From Marinifilum_A sediminis (GTDB taxonomy: Bacteria; Bacteroidota; Bacteroidia; Bacteroidales; Marinifilaceae): DNA of 64,000 nucleotides. A program made the position numbers and the translations under genes. Under the pieces are notes generated by a model that saw nothing but the letters and a program-made list of their open reading frames with translations, did not search any database and was not told where the DNA came from. The DNA lies in contig CANMCX010000001.1 of the NCBI GenBank assembly GCA_947496465.1, positions 1,135,400 through 1,199,399 on the forward strand, read 5' to 3'. How positions within the stretch are numbered: position 1 is the stretch's first letter; the number at the start of each line of letters is the position of its first letter. Below are positions 54,568 to 64,000 of this stretch, in pieces.

Positions 54568-54639
54568 AGTTTTTCTTTTTGGTTATGATTTGGTTTTATA
54601 CTTGACAATATCTTCTAAAATTAAGAGATAAACAGCAAA

Positions 54640-55932
54640 TTAACAAGCTACTATCAGAAAATAATTCTTTTTCCCTTTTTGAACAAGAAGATATTTATCT
54701 GCTATTAGCTGTTCTGTGGTAATTTCCATTTCAGCATTTTGTACCTTTTCCTTATTGATACTTATTGCATTACCCTTAAACAATCTTCTCAATTCTCCTT
54801 TTGATGGAAATACTTCCGCTTTAACAGCTAGAAGTTCAACAATATCCACTCCTGCTTCAAATTCTGATTTTGCAACCTGAAACTGTGGAACTCCTTCAAA
54901 AACTGATAAGAAAGTATCTTCATCAAGTTTTTTCAAAGTATCAGCAGTAGCTTTACCAAACAAAATTTGAGAAGCTTCAACAGCAGTATTGTAATCCTCT
55001 TCGGAGTGAATCATGATAGTTACCTCTTTAGCCAAACGCTGCTGAAGTTTTCTCATATGAGGTGCTTCCTTGTGCTCTTCAACCAAGGCCGCTATTTCTT
55101 CACCAGGAATCAGTGTAAATATCTTAATATACTTTTCAGCATCAGAATCTGACGTATTCAACCAAAACTGGTAAAATTTATATGGAGAAGTACGCTTTGG
55201 ATCCAACCAAATGTTTCCTGATTCAGTTTTACCAAACTTACCTCCATCAGCTTTGGTAATCAACGGGCAGGTAATTGCCCATGCTGTACCACCTTCTTTT
55301 CTTCTAATCAATTCAGTTCCAGTCGTGATATTTCCCCACTGATCGGAACCTCCCATTTGCAATTTACAGTTTTTAGAACGGTACAATTCTAAAAAGTCAG
55401 TTCCCTGAACCAATTGATAAGTAAATTCGGTAAAAGACATTCCTGCTTTCGAATCCGCACTCAATCTTTTCTTTACAGAATCCTTACTCATCATGTAATT
55501 TACTGGAATGTGTTTTCCAATATCACGAATAAAATCAAGGAATGAGAAATTTTTCATCCAATCGTAATTGTTTACCATTTCGGCAGCATTATCAGCATCA
55601 GAATCAAAATCCATAAATTTTGTTAGCTGAGCACGCAAACATTCCTGATTGTGACGAAGTGTTTTTTCATCCAATAAATTTCTCTCTTGTGATTTTCCTG
55701 ATGGATCTCCAATCATACCTGTAGCACCACCTACCAATACAATTGGCTTGTGACCTGCAACCTGGAAATGTTTCAACATCATAACACCAACAAGGTGACC
55801 AATATGCAAAGAATCCGCTGTTGGATCAATTCCCACATAAGCCGATGTCAATTCTTTTGCAAGTTGTTCTTCTATTCCCGGCATCATATCGTGGATCATG
55901 CCACGCCATTGGAGTTCTTCTATAAAATTCAT
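54640..55932 (-). CDS. tyrS: Tyrosyl-tRNA synthetase
   Basis: Charges tRNA-Tyr. 430 residues. The class-I signature HIGH lies at residues 43-46 (SLHIGHLVG), and the KMSKS counterpart is KFGKTESGN. The tyrosine-binding region [29 protein letters not shown] and the C-terminal S4 RNA-binding domain (about 365-430) are present. No T-box-like leader is evident. Confidence 0.96.
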   Translation of the reverse strand: MNFIEELQWRGMIHDMMPGIEEQLAKELTSAYVGIDPTADSLHIGHLVGVMMLKHFQVAGHKPIVLVGGATGMIGDPSGKSQERNLLDEKTLRHNQECLRAQLTKFMDFDSDADNAAEMVNNYDWMKNFSFLDFIRDIGKHIPVNYMMSKDSVKKRLSADSKAGMSFTEFTYQLVQGTDFLELYRSKNCKLQMGGSDQWGNITTGTELIRRKEGGTAWAITCPLITKADGGKFGKTESGNIWLDPKRTSPYKFYQFWLNTSDSDAEKYIKIFTLIPGEEIAALVEEHKEAPHMRKLQQRLAKEVTIMIHSEEDYNTAVEASQILFGKATADTLKKLDEDTFLSVFEGVPQFQVAKSEFEAGVDIVELLAVKAEVFPSKGELRRLFKGNAISINKEKVQNAEMEITTEQLIADKYLLVQKGKKNYFLIVAC

Positions 55933-56028
55933 TTGTTCTATTTTTTTCCTGATTAGGATATACTTATCTAATTTTTGACTGACAAAGATAAGAAATTTGT
56001 TCTTTCCTCAAGTCTATAAATTTGGTTC

Positions 56029-57057
56029 TTAAGCAATCATCGCAACCAAACTAATTATCACACCCGTTAAAAGCAAAATGTTATAAATAAAGGAAACGAT
56101 TATAAACTTAAAAAAAGTCTTTATCCACGACTGTTTGTAATAAAATTTCATGGTTAAAAACAATTGAATTGGTATCAAAAAATACAAGTATAAAGCGAAA
56201 GAGTTTAGATAGGATACATTCATCAACAATATTAATTCACTTACAATAACCAATACGAAAATAAAAGAATGGAAATTTAGAGAAATCAACAAATGCTCAA
56301 GCATGTAACGCCTTCTTCTTAGATACATTAAAGCCAAAGACAATGCAAACAATGGTAATATCAACAATAAGGTTTGAGACAGTTTCTTAAAAGCACTATC
56401 CATCATCAAAGATGGATTTAATTTCCACATTTCGATTAACTCTCTAATTTTACTATCCTCAATTAACTCTCTCCCATTATCTTCAGCCTCTTTATTTTCA
56501 ATTGAATCTTGAAATAAATCAATACTTTTTTCTGAATTAAAAGAAATAATTCCATTTTTCAACTGATTCTGTACCACAGTATCAGATACCAAACTATCTA
56601 ATTCAGCCTCATTCTTACCAACCATTTCTTCAAGAAAAGAAACCATATCCAACTTGTTTCCATCTTGATTCTCTAAAGACAGATTCTTGGTCATATCACT
56701 TTCTGGCTTATGATTATAGGCAAGCAATAGAAAGGCAAAAAATGTTAGAAATAAATAAAGACGAAAAGGAGGAGTATATCTGGCTCTCCTGCCTCGCATA
56801 AATTCACGGGTAAGATATCCTGGGTTAAAAAATAAAGGAAACAGAGTATGTATTAATCTGTTATCTAATGATAAGGCATCACCTAAAGATTCAGTTACAA
56901 CCGTCCAGAAAGGTCGATGAAAACTTTTTGTTGATTGACCACAATTTGAACAAAATTGCCCGTTAACCGGAAATTCACAATTGGGACAAAATCCTTCAAA
57001 ATGTCTGACTCTTCTTTTGGGTAGTTTGTTTAGGTACTTCTTTATGGTTTGCTTCAT
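56029..57057 (-). CDS. DUF3667 membrane protein
   Basis: 342 residues. An N-terminal double zinc ribbon CPNC..CSNC (HFEGFCPNCEFPVNGQFCSN) precedes a conserved LDNRLIHTLFPLFFNPGYLTREFMRGRRARYTPPFRLYLF segment and about four to five membrane helices, separated by an acidic linker. This is the DUF3667 layout; function unknown. The ATG overlaps the cvpA stop codon by one base (TAATG), so the genes are coupled. Confidence 0.88.
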   Translation of the reverse strand: MKQTIKKYLNKLPKRRVRHFEGFCPNCEFPVNGQFCSNCGQSTKSFHRPFWTVVTESLGDALSLDNRLIHTLFPLFFNPGYLTREFMRGRRARYTPPFRLYLFLTFFAFLLLAYNHKPESDMTKNLSLENQDGNKLDMVSFLEEMVGKNEAELDSLVSDTVVQNQLKNGIISFNSEKSIDLFQDSIENKEAEDNGRELIEDSKIRELIEMWKLNPSLMMDSAFKKLSQTLLLILPLFALSLALMYLRRRRYMLEHLLISLNFHSFIFVLVIVSELILLMNVSYLNSFALYLYFLIPIQLFLTMKFYYKQSWIKTFFKFIIVSFIYNILLLTGVIISLVAMIA

Positions 57058-57599
57058 TACACTTCAATAGGAACTTGCTTTTTAACTTCTTCTTTTATCT
57101 TATCTGTTGCTCCTGCAAAATCAGAATCGAAAATGTCAAACAATGTTTCCGAAATCATTACCATAGGCTGATATAGAATACTATTTTCCTTTTTCTCCTC
57201 CGAAATAAAGTTGATCTTTTTATCCAGGTAATTAACAAAATACACCACTATACTCAAAATAATAATTCCTTTAAGCAAGCCAAAAACTACACCAAGTATT
57301 CGATTAATCATACCTAAAGCAACAGCCTCAACCAATGTATTCAACATTTTTCCTAACACATTTAAAATGATAACAATTAATAAGAATGTTACCACAAATG
57401 CTATTGCACCCATGTACTGGGAATGATAATCGAATTTATTTTGTATAAAATCTGCTGTAAAATCGGAGAAATGTATTGCTCCATAAATTCCAAGAATTAA
57501 AGCCAATAAGGTAGCTACTTCAATTATTAATCCTTTAGTAAATCCTTTATAAATTGCCCAAAGAAGTGGTAATCCTATTAAAATGTCGAGTATATTCAT
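57057..57599 (-). CDS. CvpA-family membrane protein
   Basis: 180 residues with four hydrophobic helices. It opens MNILDILIGLPLLWAIYKGFTKGLI, which matches the CvpA/colicin-V-production pattern (DIxxLxxLxxxxxxGfxkGli), and continues with VVTFLLIVIILNVLGKML. E. coli CvpA is linked to colicin V production and purine-gene context; here it is upstream of and coupled to the DUF3667 gene. Confidence 0.85.
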   Translation of the reverse strand: MNILDILIGLPLLWAIYKGFTKGLIIEVATLLALILGIYGAIHFSDFTADFIQNKFDYHSQYMGAIAFVVTFLLIVIILNVLGKMLNTLVEAVALGMINRILGVVFGLLKGIIILSIVVYFVNYLDKKINFISEEKKENSILYQPMVMISETLFDIFDSDFAGATDKIKEEVKKQVPIEV

Positions 57600-57730
57600 T
57601 GTGGGTTAGCTAAAATATGTAATGATCATCAAATATAACAAAAACCAACATAATAGCAGTAATTTATACAGATTTGAAAGCATTTGCCTTTTAAAATTTA
57701 ATTATATTTAGAACAGTTAAAACTACAAAC

Positions 57731-59242
57731 ATGGCTTTTATTAATTCTCTTGTCGGCTGGTTTAATACCAAAAGACTATCGCAAATCGATTTCTTTAAAG
57801 ATCATCCTATTGAGGTTCAGAGGGAAACTTTAACTCAATTGCTTGATCAGGCGTCTAGTACGGAATGGGGAAGAAAATATGATTTTAAATCGATCCAAAC
57901 TTTAAGTGATTTTAAAAATCGTCTTCCAGTGCATTCTTATGAAGATATTGAAAACTACATTGATAGATTAAGAAAGGGAGAACAAAATATATTTTGGCCC
58001 TCAGAAATAAAGTGGTTTGCAAAATCATCAGGCACAACAAATTCTAAAAGTAAATTTATACCTGTTAGTAAAGAGGCCTTAGAAGATTGTCATTTTAGAG
58101 GAGGAAAAGATATTCTTGCAATTTACACCTCACAATTTCCTGATACAGGTATCTTGTATGGTAAAGGTTTAACTTTAGGTGGCAGCCATCAAATCAACAA
58201 TATTCAGAATGATTCCTACTACGGCGATCTTTCCGCAATCATCATTCAAAACCTACCTTTTTGGGCTGATTTTATAAGAACGCCTGATACATCGATAGTT
58301 CTTTTAGATGAGTGGGAAGAAAAACTAAAAAAGATGACGGAAGCTACTCTCAACGAGAATGTAACCAGTCTTTCCGGCGTGCCATCGTGGTTTTTGGTTT
58401 TGTTAAAACACATTTTAAAAGTTTCTGGAAAGAATCACATTCACGAAATTTGGCCTAATCTTGAATTATTTGTCCATGGTGGTGTAAGTTTTACGCCTTA
58501 CAGAGAGCAGTTTAAAGAAATACTACCCTCTTCAAATATGAATTATCTGGAAACCTACAATGCTTCTGAAGGATTCTTTGGCATTCAGGATAATCCACAT
58601 GATGATGCTATGTTATTGATGCTCGACTATGGTATTTATTACGAATTTATTCCTTTAGATAAAATCAATGATGAACATCCTAAAGCACTAAGCCTTGAAG
58701 AAGTAGAACTTTTTGAAAATTACGCCATGTTGATTACAACAAATGGCGGACTTTGGAGATATCAAATTGGAGATACAATACATTTTACCTCAAAAGAGCC
58801 ATTTAAATTTAAAATATCGGGACGAACAAAGCTGTACATGAATGCTTTTGGAGAAGAGATAATTATCGACAATGCTGAAAAAGCAATGAAAATTGCCTAT
58901 GAAAAAACAAATTCAGTCATCAAAGAGTACACTGCTGCTCCAGTTTTTATGGGTAAGGATCAAAAAGGAACTCACCAATGGCTAATTGAATTTGAAAAGG
59001 CACCCAATAACATAGAGGAGTTCAACTTTGTTCTCGATAATGCCTTAATGAGCTTAAATTCTGATTACGAAGCCAAACGTTACAAAAATATCACCTTAGA
59101 AAAACCAATTGTCACTATTGCCAAACAAGGTTTATTCTACAATTGGCTAAAATCTAAAGGCAAATTAGGCGGACAAAATAAAGTTCCCCGATTATCGAAT
59201 AATCGTGATATCTTAGAGGAACTTTTAAAGGAAAATTTCTAA
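57731..59242 (+). CDS. GH3 family acyl-adenylate-type protein
   Basis: 503 residues resembling plant GH3 amido synthetases. The nucleotide-binding SSGTTNSKSKFIPVS is at about 99-113, the LETYNASEGFFGIQD segment follows in the centre, and the C-terminal half has YQIGDTIHFTSKEPFKFKISGRT. The plant enzymes conjugate amino acids to hormones; bacterial members have no assigned substrate. It shares a short 7-base gap with the next gene. Confidence 0.88.
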   Translation: MAFINSLVGWFNTKRLSQIDFFKDHPIEVQRETLTQLLDQASSTEWGRKYDFKSIQTLSDFKNRLPVHSYEDIENYIDRLRKGEQNIFWPSEIKWFAKSSGTTNSKSKFIPVSKEALEDCHFRGGKDILAIYTSQFPDTGILYGKGLTLGGSHQINNIQNDSYYGDLSAIIIQNLPFWADFIRTPDTSIVLLDEWEEKLKKMTEATLNENVTSLSGVPSWFLVLLKHILKVSGKNHIHEIWPNLELFVHGGVSFTPYREQFKEILPSSNMNYLETYNASEGFFGIQDNPHDDAMLLMLDYGIYYEFIPLDKINDEHPKALSLEEVELFENYAMLITTNGGLWRYQIGDTIHFTSKEPFKFKISGRTKLYMNAFGEEIIIDNAEKAMKIAYEKTNSVIKEYTAAPVFMGKDQKGTHQWLIEFEKAPNNIEEFNFVLDNALMSLNSDYEAKRYKNITLEKPIVTIAKQGLFYNWLKSKGKLGGQNKVPRLSNNRDILEELLKENF

Positions 59243-59249
59243 TCAGAAT

Positions 59250-60020
59250 ATGATCGCTCTACTTATTTGGTTCAAACTATTGATTCCTAACCCGGATATC
59301 AATGAAATAAATACACCACATGATTTTTTCGAGGTTGATCATCTGAATTATATTTATACAGTTCAAGAGGCTGAATTGACCAAATTTGATTCAAATGGGA
59401 ATAAATTATACAATTATTCCGATCAATCTTTGGGAGCAATAAGTTCAATTGATGTATCAGATCCCTTAAGAATTCTGGTTTTTTACAAGGATTTCAACAC
59501 CATCCTTTTTTTAGATAGAAATCTTGTCAAAATTGGCAATGAAATAGATTTATACGATTTCTCGGATAACGAAACAGATTTGGTTTGTTCCTCTCAAAGT
59601 GGTGGATTTTGGACCTATAACGAAATCGATAATCAGTGCATTCAAATTTCGAATACCGGTGAAATTTTGACCGAAAGTATGCTATTAAGTACATTCTTTA
59701 CTAACCATACCGCAACTGATTTTTATGAATACAATGGTGATTTGTATCTTCTTTTCCCCGAAAAAGGAATTTTAAAATTAGATCAAAATGGGCAATATGA
59801 TCGTAAAATCCTATTGCCCAACATTACTGATTTTAATCTCATTAAAAATGAAATATTTTATTGGAACTCAATCGGTATTTTTCGTTATGAACAATACTCA
59901 AGAAGGGATACCGAAATTTATCGTTTCAATAATGTTACTCCTAAAAGTTTAAGAATTCTCAGTGACAGAATTTACCTCTCTAATGAAAATTCAATATCAA
60001 TAAAAAAGCTAAGTTTCTGA
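59250..60020 (+). CDS. Beta-propeller-like protein of unknown function, downstream of GH3
   Basis: 256 residues. A short hydrophobic start MIALLIWFKLLIP could be a weak signal or anchor. The rest shows repeated four-strand blade-like segments (HLNYIYTVQEAELTKFDSNG, DLYLLFPEKGILKLDQNGQ, SIGIFRYEQYSRRDTEIYRF), suggesting a propeller. It starts 7 bases after the GH3 stop, so the pair is cotranscribed. No family name is certain. Confidence 0.65.
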   Translation: MIALLIWFKLLIPNPDINEINTPHDFFEVDHLNYIYTVQEAELTKFDSNGNKLYNYSDQSLGAISSIDVSDPLRILVFYKDFNTILFLDRNLVKIGNEIDLYDFSDNETDLVCSSQSGGFWTYNEIDNQCIQISNTGEILTESMLLSTFFTNHTATDFYEYNGDLYLLFPEKGILKLDQNGQYDRKILLPNITDFNLIKNEIFYWNSIGIFRYEQYSRRDTEIYRFNNVTPKSLRILSDRIYLSNENSISIKKLSF

Positions 60021-60119
60021 TTCAAAAGAAACTGTATTCAAGCATCTATCCTAAGGGATTGATATCCCGAAAAATATTACTAATTTTAGTTGCATTTTCC
60101 AATAAAATTAAACATAAAT

Positions 60120-60737
60120 ATGCACATTGCAGTTGCAGGAAACATAGGTGCCGGAAAGACCACTCTGGCTGGATTATTGGCTAAACATTACGGCTGGGAA
60201 GCTCATTTCGAAGATGTTGATGACAATCCGTATTTGAACGATTTTTATGAAGATATGAAACGTTGGTCGTTTGCCCTTCAAATCCATTTCTTAAATAGTC
60301 GATTTAATCAGGTTTTGGCTTTACGTGAGTCTGGTAAAGACATTATTCAGGACAGAACAATATACGAAGACGCTTATATATTTGCTCCAAATTTGGAGTC
60401 AATGAGTCTTATGCCTAAAAGAGATTTTGACAATTATCTTTCTCTTTTCGACATCATGAGTTCTCTAATTCAACCACCAGATTTATTGATTTATTTGCGT
60501 GCCTCAATACCAACTTTGGTTGAACATATTCAGGCTCGTGGTCGCGATTATGAAGAAACCATACGTTTAGACTATTTGAAGCGCTTAAACGAGCGTTACG
60601 AAGCCTGGATTAACGGATACACTAATGGAAAACTCTTAATTATCGATGTAGATAATATTGATTTCCTTAAAAACCCTAAAGACATGAGTGAGGTAATCAC
60701 AAAAATTGATGCTCAACTTCACGGTTTATTTAAATAA
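60120..60737 (+). CDS. Deoxynucleoside kinase, copy 1
   Basis: Phosphorylates deoxynucleosides in nucleotide salvage. 205 residues from the ATG at 60120 (MHIAVAGNIG), which starts directly at the P-loop GNIGAGKT (7-14); the longer frame adds unrelated residues. DRTIYEDAYIFA carries the DR-x-I-Y-E signature and RGRDYEETIRLDYL the lid arginines. A close paralogue follows 44 bases later. Base specificity is unknown. Confidence 0.9.
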   Translation: MHIAVAGNIGAGKTTLAGLLAKHYGWEAHFEDVDDNPYLNDFYEDMKRWSFALQIHFLNSRFNQVLALRESGKDIIQDRTIYEDAYIFAPNLESMSLMPKRDFDNYLSLFDIMSSLIQPPDLLIYLRASIPTLVEHIQARGRDYEETIRLDYLKRLNERYEAWINGYTNGKLLIIDVDNIDFLKNPKDMSEVITKIDAQLHGLFK

Positions 60738-60781
60738 CAAATGTGTTTATCGACCTTGAGTCGCCCAAATAATATTCAATT

Positions 60782-61396
60782 ATGCATATTGCAGTAGCCG
60801 GTAATATTGGATCCGGAAAAACAACATTAACAGAACTATTAGCCAAACAATACGGATGGAATGCACATTACGAAGATGTGGATGAAAATCCTTACTTGAA
60901 CGATTTCTATGATGACATGCAAAGATGGTCGTTCAATCTTCAAATCTATTTTCTAAAAAGTAGGTTTAACCAGATTATGGAAATTCGTAACTCTGGTAAA
61001 AATGTTGTACAAGATCGTACAATCTACGAAGATGCAATGATTTTTGCTCCCAATCTTTACGATATGGGCTTAATGTCGGAGCGTGATTTTCAAAACTATT
61101 GCAATTTGTTCAAATTGATGGGCTCAATGGTTCAAGCTCCAGATTTATTGATTTATTTAAAATCGTCGGTCCCAACTTTAGTAAGTCAGATTCAAAAACG
61201 TGGTCGCGATTATGAGGAAACCATTCGTTTGGATTATCTTAAAAATCTAAATGACCGATATGAAAAATGGATTAGCGAATACACGCACGGAAACCTTCTG
61301 ATTATTGATGCAGATAATATTGATTTCCTTGACAATCCTGCAGATTTAAACAGCATTGTTGATAAAGTAGAAGCAAAAATTCACGGATTGTTCTAA
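60782..61396 (+). CDS. Deoxynucleoside kinase, copy 2
   Basis: 204 residues, collinear with the preceding kinase: P-loop GNIGSGKT, DRTIYEDAMIFA and RGRDYEETIRLDYL are nearly identical. The two differ mostly around the substrate pocket (ALQIHFLNSRFNQVLALRES versus NLQIYFLKSRFNQIMEIRNS). Tandem pairs are known in lactobacilli as dAdo/dGuo kinase heterodimers; the same arrangement here is an inference. Its end overlaps the convergent barrel gene by 4 bases. Confidence 0.9.
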   Translation: MHIAVAGNIGSGKTTLTELLAKQYGWNAHYEDVDENPYLNDFYDDMQRWSFNLQIYFLKSRFNQIMEIRNSGKNVVQDRTIYEDAMIFAPNLYDMGLMSERDFQNYCNLFKLMGSMVQAPDLLIYLKSSVPTLVSQIQKRGRDYEETIRLDYLKNLNDRYEKWISEYTHGNLLIIDADNIDFLDNPADLNSIVDKVEAKIHGLF

Positions 61397-62046
61397 AAGC
61401 GATAGAACAGTCCTACTGACAATTCAGGGAGAGATATTTTATCAAAACCTAAGAAATATTGATAGGTCTCTCCGTACTCATCCTTTGCCGAAACCGAATC
61501 TGGGAAATTAGGAATGTAGGTAAATCTCAAATTCATATCAAAGCTCCAGCTATCTGATAAATGATATAAAAATCCCACGTTAGGAGCCAATCCTACCTTG
61601 TTTTCTGTTATCGTTCTATCCTGATTGCTTGTTCCACCTGAAGTAGCCGTAAAATCGATCTTATTTCGATAATAGTAGTATCCAAACGCCAATGATGCAT
61701 AGGGTCTGAAATCTCGATCCCAACTGTCGAAATAATACGAAGCTCGTAGCAGAGCCGAACCAATATTGTAATCGACATTATATTTTCCCAAATGACTTCC
61801 ATCCCAAAACTTATCCTGTCCCAATAAACTATAGGATAATTCTGCTCCAACACTTAATTTCTTGTTCAACATTTTTTGAGCAGTTAAACGAAAAGAAGGA
61901 CCAGCTTTCGCCTGATCACCAAAATCTCCCAATGGATATTGATAGCCTAAAGATGCTCCAATAAAATAAGTTTGATCTTTATAATATTGTGAATATCCTG
62001 ATACCGAAAGAATAGAAAAACACAGAATTAGAACAAAGTTTCTCAT
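61393..62046 (-). CDS. Outer-membrane beta-barrel protein
   Basis: 217 residues with a signal peptide (about 1-19, ending YSQ). Alternating amphipathic strands with aromatic ends (GASLGYQYPLGDF, SVGAELSYSLLG, FRPYASLAFGYYYYRNK, GLAPNVGFLYHLSD) and a terminal aromatic (VGLFYRF) mark an eight- to ten-strand barrel of the OmpW/porin-like type. Function unknown. Confidence 0.85.
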   Translation of the reverse strand: MRNFVLILCFSILSVSGYSQYYKDQTYFIGASLGYQYPLGDFGDQAKAGPSFRLTAQKMLNKKLSVGAELSYSLLGQDKFWDGSHLGKYNVDYNIGSALLRASYYFDSWDRDFRPYASLAFGYYYYRNKIDFTATSGGTSNQDRTITENKVGLAPNVGFLYHLSDSWSFDMNLRFTYIPNFPDSVSAKDEYGETYQYFLGFDKISLPELSVGLFYRF

Positions 62047-62125
62047 GACAATAGAATATGATGTAAAAAAATGAGGTAAAAGTTACAAAATAACTGACAC
62101 CTCATTAAATCTATAGAAATATCTC

Positions 62126-63316
62126 TTACTCAATTACTTTCAATTCTTTTCCAATCTTAATGAAAGCAGCTAAAGCCTTATCCAAATGAGCTTGTTCGTG
62201 AGCTGCAGAAAGTTGAATACGAATTCTAGCTTGTCCTTTTGGTACAACCGGATAATAGAATCCAATTACATAAATTCCTTCATCTAATAATTTAGCAGCA
62301 AATTGCTGAGACAATACCGCATCGTAAAGCATCAAAGCATTAATAGCAGAATCAGATGGCTTAACATCAAAACCAGCTTTCAATAATCCTTCTTTAAAAT
62401 ATTGTGCATTAGAAATTACCTTATCGCGCAATTCCGTTGACTCTGTCAACATATCGAATACTGCAATAGAAGCACCTACAATTACCGGAGACAATGAATT
62501 TGAGAACAAATATGGACGAGAACGCTGACGTAACATATCAATTACTTCTGCCTTACCAGTTGTAAATCCACCAAGTGCTCCACCCAATGCTTTTCCTAAT
62601 GTTGAAGTAATGATATCAACACGATCCATACAGTTGTGATACTCGTGAGTTCCACGACCCGTTTTTCCAATAAATCCAGAAGCGTGGCTATCGTCAACCA
62701 TTACCAATGCATTGTACTTATCTGCCAAGTCACAAATCTCGTTCAAACGAGCAATGTCACCATCCATAGAGAAAACACCATCGGTAACGATGATACGGAA
62801 ACGCTGAGCTTGAGAAACTTTTAATTGTTCTTCCAAATCAGCCATATCAGCGTGCTTGTAACGGTAGCGAGCAGCTTTACACAAACGAACTCCATCAATA
62901 ATAGAAGCGTGATTCAACTCATCAGAGATGATTGCGTCATCTTTTGTGAATAATGGTTCAAAAACACCACCATTTGCATCGAAAGCAGCAGCATATAGAA
63001 TGGTATCTTCCATTCCGAAGAATTTTGCAATTTTCTCTTCCAGTTCTTTGTGGATATCAGTTGTACCACAAATAAAACGAACTGATGACATTCCATATCC
63101 GTGAGAATCCAATGCTTTTTTAGCACCTTCCATAACACGCGAATGAGACGATAAACCTAAATAGTTATTCGCGCAAAAATTCAATACGCTTTCACCAGTA
63201 TTAACTTTAATTTCCGCTCCCTGAGGAGTAGTAATTACTCTTTCGTTTTTGTACAAACCAGCATCTTTAATGCCTTGAATCTCTTCTGCAAGATAGTCTT
63301 TGAATTTTCCGTACAT
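62126..63316 (-). CDS. kbl: Glycine C-acetyltransferase
   Basis: 2-amino-3-ketobutyrate CoA ligase: PLP enzyme that joins glycine and acetyl-CoA in threonine breakdown. 396 residues, the usual length. The PLP lysine is Lys242 in [27 protein letters not shown] and [20 protein letters not shown] are diagnostic and favour this enzyme over 7-keto-8-aminopelargonate synthase. No threonine dehydrogenase gene lies nearby in the window. Confidence 0.93.
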   Translation of the reverse strand: MYGKFKDYLAEEIQGIKDAGLYKNERVITTPQGAEIKVNTGESVLNFCANNYLGLSSHSRVMEGAKKALDSHGYGMSSVRFICGTTDIHKELEEKIAKFFGMEDTILYAAAFDANGGVFEPLFTKDDAIISDELNHASIIDGVRLCKAARYRYKHADMADLEEQLKVSQAQRFRIIVTDGVFSMDGDIARLNEICDLADKYNALVMVDDSHASGFIGKTGRGTHEYHNCMDRVDIITSTLGKALGGALGGFTTGKAEVIDMLRQRSRPYLFSNSLSPVIVGASIAVFDMLTESTELRDKVISNAQYFKEGLLKAGFDVKPSDSAINALMLYDAVLSQQFAAKLLDEGIYVIGFYYPVVPKGQARIRIQLSAAHEQAHLDKALAAFIKIGKELKVIE

Positions 63317-63361
63317 GTGTATTGTTGTTTTAGATGTTTATTTCATTTGAAATTTCCAATC

Positions 63362-63369
63362 CAAAATTA
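63362..63369 (-). promoter_or_regulatory. Possible kbl promoter -7 box
   Basis: On the minus strand the sequence is TAATTTTG, a TAnnTTTG match about 45 bases before the kbl start codon. No clear -33 box. Confidence 0.4.
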
Positions 63370-63598
63370 CAATAAAATTTGTCTTGTCCTGAAGTGATAA
63401 ACTGTTTTTTATATACCTTTTTTTCATCTTACCAGTAATCCTTACTGCTAATTGTTAAAAATCCCTCTAAAATTACTAAACACCCTTTAAGACATCATCA
63501 ATATTGATAAACAGATACATAGGTCTTATTTTAGAGAATAACTCATTCTTATCGATGAAAAAAAAATGATCTTTTTTGAAAATATTTTGAAATAGCTG

Positions 63599-63630
63599 TT
63601 GGATTATTGAGTAAAACCTGTTAGTTTTGC
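63599..63630 (+). promoter_or_regulatory. Promoter of the tRNA-Asn cluster
   Basis: TAGTTTTGC (63622-63630) matches TAnnTTTG, and TTGG (63599-63602) lies 19 bases upstream. The first tRNA begins 65 bases further on. Confidence 0.65.
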
Positions 63631-63695
63631 ATCGCAATTTTCATCAAGAACGTAGTTCAAATGTGAGCTACAGAAGAAAATTAAGGAGTTTATAC

Positions 63696-63769
63696 TCCTC
63701 CTTAGCTCAGCTGGTTAGAGCACCTGACTGTTAATCAGGGAGTCCTAGGTTCAAGTCCTAGAGGGGGAG
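63696..63769 (+). tRNA. tRNA-Asn (GTT anticodon), copy 1
   Basis: A 74-nt cloverleaf. Acceptor TCCTCCT / AGGGGGA, anticodon loop CTGTTAA (anticodon GTT), T loop TTCAAGT, discriminator G. It differs from copies 2 and 3 by one base in the variable region (GGGAGTCC instead of GGGGGTCC). Confidence 0.96.
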
Positions 63770-63818
63770 CAATAAAAACCGACCTATTCGGTTACAAAAC
63801 ATCATTAGGAGTTTATAC

Positions 63819-63892
63819 TCCTCCTTAGCTCAGCTGGTTAGAGCACCTGACTGTTAATCAGGGGGTCCTAGGTTCAAGTCCTAGAGGGGGAG
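63819..63892 (+). tRNA. tRNA-Asn (GTT anticodon), copy 2
   Basis: A 74-nt cloverleaf identical to copy 1 except for one base in the variable region. Confidence 0.96.
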
Positions 63893-63941
63893 CAATAAAA
63901 ACCGACCTAAACGGTTGTAAAATATCATTAGGAGTTTATAC

Positions 63942-64000
63942 TCCTCCTTAGCTCAGCTGGTTAGAGCACCTGACTGTTAATCAGGGGGTCCTAGGTTCAA
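63942..64000 (+). tRNA. tRNA-Asn (GTT anticodon), copy 3, truncated by window edge
   Basis: The first 59 nt match copy 2, up to within the T loop (TTCAA); the rest lies outside the window. Confidence 0.93.

Larger units (their letters stand above)
63317..63695. other. 379-base intergenic region with two promoters
   Basis: No gene. Contains a possible minus-strand kbl promoter and the tRNA-Asn promoter; the remainder is AT-rich DNA without recognised structure. Confidence 0.5.
63696..64000 (+). repeat. 123-bp tandem repeat carrying the tRNA-Asn genes
   Basis: Copies start at 63696, 63819 and 63942, an exact 123-bp period (74-nt tRNA plus 49-nt spacer). Each spacer holds an AACCG / CGGTT hairpin (63777-63793 and 63900-63916) and ends in the same leader GGAGTTTATAC that also precedes copy 1. 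The array continues beyond the window. Confidence 0.9.

Noticed and set aside
1..64000. Prophage, integrative element or complete insertion sequence
   Set aside because: No integrase, transposase, phage structural or conjugation gene was found; only short palindromic repeats and tandem arrays are visible.

Overview
This window is a chromosomal segment of a low-GC member of the Bacteroidota, most likely a marine Bacteroidales of the Marinifilaceae type (Labilibaculum, Marinifilum, Ancylomarina). That placement is an inference. It rests on AT-rich DNA, TAnnTTTG promoter boxes in front of tRNA genes, two tandem DUF2723 membrane proteins, a giant lamin-tail surface protein with a gliding-motility-type C-terminal domain, a GH3-family protein, DUF3667 and DUF4625 proteins, and tRNA genes that do not encode CCA.

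Layout. 1-4.5 kb: housekeeping genes upp (partial), folK, sppA, lpxK. 4.7-11.8 kb: one 2,362-residue secreted surface protein built from repeated domains. 11.9-18.2 kb: asd, hflX, a TonB-like protein, tRNA-Ala, a possible small RNA and an SLC12-type transporter. 18.4-31 kb: membrane proteins (LPG-synthase-like flippase, DUF6427-like, two DUF2723), a LVIVD/DUF4114 lipoprotein, purD and a polysaccharide deacetylase. 31-33.5 kb: two identical tRNA-Gln genes bracketing a small unknown gene, acylphosphatase, a radical SAM protein and several dispersed repeat fragments.

33.8-38.4 kb is the most unusual, accessory-looking part. A two-gene operon encodes a four-helix membrane protein and a membrane-anchored NACHT-type NTPase with LRR-like C-terminus, a candidate defence or signalling module. 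It is followed by an array of ten 21-bp units of two alternating types, with two related units inverted upstream. Next come a conserved-looking helical protein of unknown function, a zinc-ribbon protein and a small unknown protein.

38.6-42.5 kb: a secreted purple-acid-phosphatase-like enzyme next to a CotH-like protein, a 49-codon ORF preceded by three ACGT-centred sites spaced exactly 21 bp apart, and a secreted protein. 42.5-50.3 kb: dgt, then a five-gene MacAB-TolC-like export operon with a possible sigma-54 promoter. 50.5-63.3 kb: tsaB, DUF3108, efp, a SpoIIE-type phosphatase, tyrS, DUF3667, cvpA, a GH3 protein, two tandem deoxynucleoside kinases, an outer-membrane barrel and kbl. The window ends in a tandem tRNA-Asn cluster with an exact 123-bp period, cut off in the third copy.

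No rRNA, CRISPR array, transposase or prophage was recognised. Functions come from visible motifs and family knowledge; no database search was run.
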